NCBI GenBank assembly: GCA_021845665.1
Contig: JAJZVO010000015.1
Coordinates: 16,085-80,084 of the forward strand
Origin: Bacteroidota bacterium
GTDB taxonomy: Bacteria; Bacteroidota; Ignavibacteria; Kryptoniales; JAKASW01
DNA: 64,000 bases
Direction of reading: 5' to 3'
In this document: positions 59,560-64,000 of the stretch, in pieces
Numbering within the stretch: the stretch's first letter is position 1
Layout: every line of letters begins with the position of its first letter
Made by a program: the position numbers and the translations under genes
The notes under the pieces: model-generated
The model's input: only the letters and a program-made list of their open reading frames with translations
Database searches by the model: none
What the model was told of the DNA's origin: nothing

Positions 59560-61578
59560 TCACCTTCTGAAATAGATCACGGTGTCGGGAATTTGAATAG
59601 GTTTATTTCCGAATCCCGGTCCTTCACATTTCACCTCCAGGCCGTCGCTTCCCTGCGACTGGAAGTATCCGACGCGTATCGGATGATAACCTTTCGCGAG
59701 CGCTATGATGCCGTGCGCTTCCGTCATCCCGTGGAGGCCGTCATTATCGACGACGAGATCATTACCTATGTACAACCTGCTACCGTCGTCCGAACTGGTG
59801 TAAAAAGTATAGACACCGCTTTCCGGTATGTAGACAAACGCCTTGTATTCTATCGCATAGTATTGAAGTGCCCTATTCTTAGGCAGCATGAAATCGGGGA
59901 GTACCGCTTCACGTACCGGCTTGAGATCTTTGAAATCAGGCACCGATGTCCACTCACCAGTATAATACTTGTACTCGACCCCACTGGAGGCATCTTCGAG
60001 AGACACTGCAGGTTTTGCTTCTGCCTTATCAAAGACTGCGACTGAGGTTCCACTAACGGCTTGTCCGTCACGGAAATAACAAGCGGTCACAGTCGCCGGC
60101 GCACTTATCGTCACCGGATGAGAATAGAGGGGCGAGTTAATCGTGGGCTGCTTTCCATCGAGAGTATAACGGATCTCCGATCCGGGTGCCGGACTAATCG
60201 TGACTTCTGCCGAACCTAGGAACATCTTCATCTTCGGACCGATCTCCGGAGGATTGTACACCTCAGGCTGGCCGGCAAAGTCTAGCGCGACGACTGTGCA
60301 GATCTTGTCGGGCTCCGTGGCGGGTACATTGACGACCAGGCCGTCTCCTTCCCGGCTCACTTTTAACGGGGTTCTGCTCTTATCCGAGAGGATGAACGCG
60401 CGCCGCGGCATGCTGTGAACGCCATGGATCAGGAGCCGCCCGTCCTTAGGCCAGTCGAACACTTCGAGGAACATTTTCCCCGGCTTCTGTGTGCATCGGC
60501 CCCACGGGAGCTGGGTCGTGAACGGGCTTGCCGTCGTACCATATATCGCTTCCCCGTTGACTCTCAACCATGCTCCCATCGTATCAAGGCGGTCAACTTC
60601 GGGCTGCGGGATTACCCCCATCGCGGTCGGTCCTACGTTTAATAGATAATTACCTCCCTTGCTGGCAATGTCGATGAGGTTACGAATCAAAGTCTCGGAT
60701 GATTTATAATCGCTGTCAGCCGCGTTGTATCCCCAATCGTTGTTTATCGTCATGCAGGTTTCCCAGTAATGCCCGGGGATGCCGTTGGGAGGGATCTGCT
60801 GTTCAGGTGTCTCGTAATCTCCCGCACCGGTGAGCCTGTTGTTGACTATCAGTTTCGGGTCGAGCTTGCGGAGATAATCATAAATATCCTTGCCGTCTTT
60901 CGGTGTCCACCCTTCCATCCAACCGCCGTCGAACCACATGATTTGAGGATGGTATTGTGTAATCAATTCTTTGAGTTGAGTCTTCATGTATTTGATGTAT
61001 GCCTCCTTCTTACCCGGCTTGAAGTGTGTCGGATTATAAGTCGGATGCTCCGGGTTAGGATCGCTCGCACCCTGGTAAGGGCTGTGCCAGTCCATTATAG
61101 AGTAGTACGTTCCGAAGTGAATACCGTACTTGCGGCAAGCTGCACTCAGAGCCTTCAGCGGGTCCTTGTGCCAGGGCGTATCTCTTACGACGTTGTAGTC
61201 TGTGGCTTTAGTATTGAACATACAGAATCCGTCGTGGTGCTTCGAGGTAATAACCAGGTATTTCATGCCGGCGTTCTTCGCAATTTTCACCCACGTGTCC
61301 GCATTGAACTCGGTCGGGTCAAATTCCTTCGCATACTTCTCATAGACCGCGCGTGGGACGTGGCCGTTGTTCATATACCATTCGGCATGCGCGGGGACTG
61401 CATATATCCCCCAATGTATGAACATTCCGAAACGCGCATGCGCCCACCAACTCATTCGGACGCTGTCCTGGTGAGTCGTCGTCTGAGCAACAGATGCCGT
61501 GACGTCTACAGGCTGCAAGATGCAAAGGATTGCCACTGCCATGATGCCGATGACTTTAGGGAGGTAAGAGTTTTTCAT
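59560..61578 (-). CDS. Alpha-L-fucosidase (GH29) with chitobiase-type and PA14 domains
   Basis: A 672-residue exported glycosidase. The signal peptide is residues 1-29. The GH29 barrel covers about 40-390: WWAHARFGMFIHWGIYAVP, KYLVITSKHHDGFCMF, GTYYSIMDWHSP and PQIMWFDGGWMEGW with the nucleophile aspartate (about 224). An FN3/beta domain follows, then a chitobiase C-terminal-like domain (IRYTLDGKQPTINSPLY, about 487-505) and a PA14-type domain (about 530-672; GVYTFYTSSDDGSRLYIG). The extra modules suggest binding to polysaccharide or glycans. It has its own promoter at 61673-61701 and stands alone. Confidence 0.92.
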   Translation of the reverse strand: MKNSYLPKVIGIMAVAILCILQPVDVTASVAQTTTHQDSVRMSWWAHARFGMFIHWGIYAVPAHAEWYMNNGHVPRAVYEKYAKEFDPTEFNADTWVKIAKNAGMKYLVITSKHHDGFCMFNTKATDYNVVRDTPWHKDPLKALSAACRKYGIHFGTYYSIMDWHSPYQGASDPNPEHPTYNPTHFKPGKKEAYIKYMKTQLKELITQYHPQIMWFDGGWMEGWTPKDGKDIYDYLRKLDPKLIVNNRLTGAGDYETPEQQIPPNGIPGHYWETCMTINNDWGYNAADSDYKSSETLIRNLIDIASKGGNYLLNVGPTAMGVIPQPEVDRLDTMGAWLRVNGEAIYGTTASPFTTQLPWGRCTQKPGKMFLEVFDWPKDGRLLIHGVHSMPRRAFILSDKSRTPLKVSREGDGLVVNVPATEPDKICTVVALDFAGQPEVYNPPEIGPKMKMFLGSAEVTISPAPGSEIRYTLDGKQPTINSPLYSHPVTISAPATVTACYFRDGQAVSGTSVAVFDKAEAKPAVSLEDASSGVEYKYYTGEWTSVPDFKDLKPVREAVLPDFMLPKNRALQYYAIEYKAFVYIPESGVYTFYTSSDDGSRLYIGNDLVVDNDGLHGMTEAHGIIALAKGYHPIRVGYFQSQGSDGLEVKCEGPGFGNKPIQIPDTVIYFRR

Positions 61579-61889
61579 GGGTTCTCTCTGGTTGGTTTAT
61601 TTATCAGCGATGAGTTTGCCGAGCGGGTCATTTTTAAAACGCGGTCGGGTCGGCTGGACAAGGTCCGGTTCAATTGTACCAATTTATTCTTTTTTTGTCA
61701 ATGAAATCCGTAATATTTGATTTTTAAAAAGAGGGGCTCTACCTTTCGTACGTCAGGTGTCACGGGATCAAGTGTTTCCCTTCGGTACCAATTTGTCTCT
61801 ACTTCTCTCGGTTCGCGACGCACCCACCTTCAGGAGAGCTCCCGTGTAATTTATTGATTACTAATTCCACACAACTAATGGAGGCTGTC
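61579..61889. other. Divergent intergenic region upstream of the fucosidase and 61890 genes
   Basis: About 310 bases with the fucosidase promoter (listed separately) at 61673-61701. The plus-strand gene begins at 61890 after GGAGG. No clear plus-strand promoter and no other element are seen. Confidence 0.5.
61673..61701 (-). promoter_or_regulatory. Sigma70-like promoter of the alpha-L-fucosidase gene
   Basis: On the minus strand, TTGACA (61701-61696), a 17-base spacer and TACAAT (61678-61673). The leader to the ATG at 61578 would be about 90 bases. Confidence 0.7.
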
Positions 61890-62387
61890 ATGAGCGAGAC
61901 TAAAGAGCAGTCCAGGGAATGCTGCCCGAAGTTCGACAAAGTCCCCTGGGACGAAAAGACTTTCCAGTGGACCGACAAACATTTCATAATGGATACGATA
62001 CCGCAGTTCATGCACATCCCTTTGCCGGGCACAATTAGAAAGACAATGGGAAGGATGTGGAAGAGGGCTCAGGAATCCCAGGCCGCGCCGGAGATGAAGG
62101 ACTTCATTGCAATGGCATACGATCCATCGCCCTGGAAATCCGAGTTCTATATTGCTGTCACGAAGGATGTTCCCGGGGCAGATAACAGAAAGCTATCCGG
62201 GACATTCATGACGAAGGTCTTTGACGGCCCGTACAACGCCGTCCCCAAATGGATCAAGGAAATGGATCAGTACGTCAAGGCCAGCGGCAAGAAGACCAAG
62301 AAGTACTACTTCTACTACACAACTTGTCCGAAATGCGCGAAGAAGTACGGTCACAACTACGTGGTTGCTTTTGCAGAAGTTAAATAG
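61890..62387 (+). CDS. Uncharacterised protein with C-terminal CPKCAKKYG motif
   Basis: A 165-residue soluble protein. I place the start at ATG 61890, with GGAGG 7 bases upstream; the frame extends 12 codons further back. The N-terminus is Cys-rich (ECCPKFDKVPWDEKTFQW), the middle has LSGTFMTKVFDGPYNAVPKWIKEM, and the C-terminus YYFYYTTCPKCAKKYGHNYVV holds a CXXC that could bind metal. I recall similar proteins in FCB bacteria annotated only as hydrolase or GyrI-like; no catalytic residues are evident. A weak hairpin (GTGGGC/GCCCAC, 62410-62435) follows the stop. Confidence 0.75.
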   Translation: MSETKEQSRECCPKFDKVPWDEKTFQWTDKHFIMDTIPQFMHIPLPGTIRKTMGRMWKRAQESQAAPEMKDFIAMAYDPSPWKSEFYIAVTKDVPGADNRKLSGTFMTKVFDGPYNAVPKWIKEMDQYVKASGKKTKKYYFYYTTCPKCAKKYGHNYVVAFAEVK

Positions 62388-62531
62388 GTTTGCTGCCGTA
62401 AGAGCACGGGTGGGCTTTTTATCTTCCTGGCCCACTTTCTGCAGTTTGCAGGTTCATGATGGCACATCGGTTGCCGATGAAGTGCCACGAACGGCAATCA
62501 AATCGAAGTTCCAATCAGAAGTGGAGTTAAT

Positions 62532-63110
62532 ATGAATAGGAAAGAGTTTCTCAAATCTTGCGGCCTTTTCGGCGTTGGCTCTTGTCTTGTTTCAGGAACG
62601 GTTGGCAGAGTAGCGGAGTCAATCGCCGATGGGCCACCCGTAACCTCATGTGAGGAGAAACAGAGATTTGCGCAAAAGTGGGTGAAGCGATTCTTCGACG
62701 TTTTTGACGAGAGCCTTGACGAAAGCGCGAAGAGCGGCATAATGGAAAACTGCGGGAAAGCGTGCTTCGAGGAAAGTGTGGAGGGAAAAGAGATCAAACC
62801 AGTCGGGGTCGACGACCTGATTTCCGCGATCAACCGGAGTACCGGCGAAATCGCGGCAACGCGCGATGGCAATGTTGTCGAATTCCGATATGTCGGGAAC
62901 CCGAAGGGCTTGAAAGTCGCCGACGGATATTGTCTCTGCCCTCTTGTCGAGTCAGGACCGCAAGGGTTATCCGGGACTTACTGCCTGTGTTCGGTTGGAT
63001 ACGTCCGGCAAATGTTCAAGACATACACCGGAAGAGAGAGTTCTGTGGAGTTGGTCGAATCGCTCAAGCGTGGCGGCAAGACGTGCCGGTTCAGGATTAC
63101 GCTTGCGTAA
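62532..63110 (+). CDS. Cysteine-rich DUF6144-like protein with twin-arginine-like N-terminus
   Basis: A 192-residue protein. The first 30 residues look like a secretion leader (NRKEFLKSCGLFGVGSCLVSG) but have only one Arg-Lys pair, so Tat export is uncertain. The rest has many cysteines: TSCEEK, MENCGKACFE, GYCLCPLVES, TYCLCSVGYV and KTCRF. The pattern agrees with the DUF6144 family as I remember it, related in part to L-2-amino-thiazoline-4-carboxylate hydrolase-like proteins. The start is ATG 62532 with GGAG 7 bases before. It follows the 61890 gene at 145 bases. Function unknown. Confidence 0.7.
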   Translation: MNRKEFLKSCGLFGVGSCLVSGTVGRVAESIADGPPVTSCEEKQRFAQKWVKRFFDVFDESLDESAKSGIMENCGKACFEESVEGKEIKPVGVDDLISAINRSTGEIAATRDGNVVEFRYVGNPKGLKVADGYCLCPLVESGPQGLSGTYCLCSVGYVRQMFKTYTGRESSVELVESLKRGGKTCRFRITLA

Positions 63111-63450
63111 TAATATTCTTATTCCGAATTCTAGTCGGTGAGTTAAGCAGATATGGGATTCAGGAAAGGTCGCCTCGTGATCTAAGCGCCTTCTGTCCCG
63201 TCATGGACAGAATATTCTTAGACAACCGTCGAACCCAGGCCATCGTCCCGTAGGCACGAGATAGAACAGCCCGAAATCCATTCACATCTTCCAGGTAATA
63301 ATCCGTCCTTACCCACGGCGTTTGTTATGGGCCGCTTTTCGAATAAATATTCGGGGCCTATTGAACAGCCTTGACGCGAACTTATCTAGATTGCCGGGGT
63401 GAGGTGGGTGCAGACAGATTTGAACAACAGCCGTTTTGTAAGGAAATCAG
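63111..63450. other. Non-coding region before tRNA-Met
   Basis: About 340 bases. Frames are short and have no resemblance to known proteins. No repeat, hairpin with T tract or promoter stands out. Confidence 0.5.
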
Positions 63451-63524
63451 TAGCGGAGGAGGGATTCGAACCCCCGACACGTGGATTATGATTCCACTGC
63501 TCTAACCGACTGAGCTACTCCGCC
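63451..63524 (-). tRNA. tRNA-Met (CAU)
   Basis: A 74-base cloverleaf on the minus strand. Acceptor GGCGGAG/CTCCGCT with a G-T closing pair and A73, D-arm GCTC/GAGC, anticodon stem GTGGA/TCCAC with loop ATCATAA (T33, anticodon CAT), T-arm with TTCGAAT. CCA is not encoded. A CAT anticodon could be elongator Met, initiator Met or lysidine-type Ile; the sequence resembles elongator tRNA-Met of FCB bacteria. An initiator normally has an unpaired 1-72 position and three G-C pairs in the anticodon stem, absent here. Confidence 0.93.
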
Positions 63525-63782
63525 TCGCGGGATAATTTAGCTTATCTGGCGTGAGATTCCAAAAAGAAGTGCACGCGAATGGTCATAGGACCTCCCGATA
63601 ACATTTGGAATAACCTGGTGCCTCCCGGCGCTCTAAGCGCTTCGAGCGAGTCGACGATGAACACCTCACTCGAGCGAACCATCTGTGAATCGGCTAAACA
63701 GAGAAAAAGCCGCCAAAAAAAACAGCGGCTCATCACTTTGCCATTCATAAGACCCACGGAGGTTACCTGTCTGATAGAACCG

Positions 63783-64000
63783 TTACGCCGGGCTTTGAAG
63801 CTGGTTTATCACGCGAATCGCGCCAGTCCGGAATCCGACCACGCTTGCGAGATAGTTGCCGAAGCTGGACGAAGATATTTTGCCTTCCAGAATGACATAA
63901 CCATCTATTGCAATTACATGCACCGGCGGGTTGAGCTTTAGCGAGTAGCCGATCAGCATTCCCTGCCGGTAGACGATCCTCGTAGCTCGCCGTGCAAGTT
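63783..64000 (-). CDS. BON-domain-like protein, C-terminal part (runs off the window)
   Basis: The minus strand is open from the right edge (codons in phase from base 63998) to a TAA at 63783-63785, 71 codons. It encodes YSLKLNPPVHVIAIDGYVILEGKI in two pieces (YSLKLNPPVHVIAI, DGYVILEGKI), then SSFGNYLASVVGF and AIRVINQLQ. The DGxVxLxGxV ... VxNxL pattern is that of BON domains, which bind membranes or support outer-membrane proteins. The start lies outside the window, so length and further domains are unknown. Confidence 0.5.
   Translation of the reverse strand, partial: LARRATRIVYRQGMLIGYSLKLNPPVHVIAIDGYVILEGKISSSSFGNYLASVVGFRTGAIRVINQLQSPA

Noticed and set aside
60769..61704. Open frame of 311 codons opposite the fucosidase
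   Set aside because: Shadow of a gene with intact GH29 catalytic motifs; it also runs over the fucosidase promoter.
63451..63524. tRNA considered as initiator tRNA or lysidine-type tRNA-Ile
   Set aside because: The 1-72 position is paired (G-T) and the anticodon stem lacks the three G-C pairs of initiators; overall sequence resembles elongator Met. Ile2 cannot be fully excluded.
63579..63941. Open frame of 120 codons after the tRNA on the plus strand
   Set aside because: It overlaps the BON-like C-terminus on the minus strand and has no resemblance to known proteins.

Overview
The window is a chromosomal segment, roughly 53% G+C by eye, from a Gram-negative heterotroph. It carries an outer-membrane TonB-dependent-receptor-like protein, many lipoproteins and periplasmic enzymes, Tat subunits, a menaquinone prenyltransferase, ferredoxin-linked 2-oxoacid oxidoreductases, split purine genes (purS/purQ) and a short-form phosphatidylserine decarboxylase. 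This mix fits the FCB group (Bacteroidota/Chlorobiota/Ignavibacteriota side), but the assignment is an inference from gene content. Several transcription units have sigma70-like promoters (TTGnnn-N17-TAnnnT). There is no rRNA operon, CRISPR array, prophage or intact insertion sequence; one tRNA-Met(CAU) lies near the right end.

Layout. 0-2.6 kb: a chemoreceptor with an odd sugar-binding-protein-like insert. 2.8-7.4 kb: a truncated membrane protein, a ferritin-like/VIT iron transporter, cyclopropane fatty acid synthase and a Tat-exported carotenoid-type FAD oxidoreductase that seems to have lost an internal segment. 7.8-10.5 kb: a decay zone with wreckage of a DUF3857/transglutaminase gene and of a tricorn-like protease, separated by a bidirectional terminator. 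10.5-11.35 kb: a fluoride riboswitch with a terminator, then crcB and a DUF190 gene. 11.4-14.7 kb: two small cytochrome-like lipoproteins with CX4CH motifs and an intact DUF3857/transglutaminase lipoprotein. 15.0-22.4 kb: one long minus-strand operon encoding two 2-oxoacid:ferredoxin oxidoreductases, a GltD-like NAD(P)H:ferredoxin module and a small ferritin-like protein.

22.9-28.6 kb (plus strand): TatD-radical SAM fusion, MenA-like prenyltransferase and a hybrid histidine kinase. 28.6-39.9 kb (minus strand): outer-membrane receptor, then tatA-gatA-sucD-ndk-nudix-namZ, then purC-psd-pssA-purS-purQ-tatA-tatA from a clear promoter. 40.0-45.6 kb: glucoamylase-gnd-zwf-pgl, a coherent route from alpha-glucan through glucose 6-phosphate to NADPH, from a clear promoter. 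45.7-53.8 kb: a very large multi-PAS hybrid kinase, and glcD-glcF-rhomboid.

54.1-58.8 kb is a light-response module: a CarH/LitR-like B12-dependent MerR regulator with its own promoter and a tandem repeat at the start of transcription, an SDR epimerase, a frameshifted carotenoid hydroxylase (CrtZ-like), a photolyase and a methyltransferase. 58.9-59.4 kb holds fused remnants of a DJ-1/PfpI gene and a class B1 metallo-beta-lactamase. 59.5-64 kb: a GH29 alpha-L-fucosidase, two poorly known small proteins, tRNA-Met and the 3' end of a BON-like gene.

The most notable items are the light module with its broken hydroxylase, the fluoride switch co-transcribing DUF190, the double oxidoreductase operon with a fused beta-gamma subunit, the reordered binding-protein halves in the chemoreceptor, and several deletion-type gene remnants in a region where other genes look sound.
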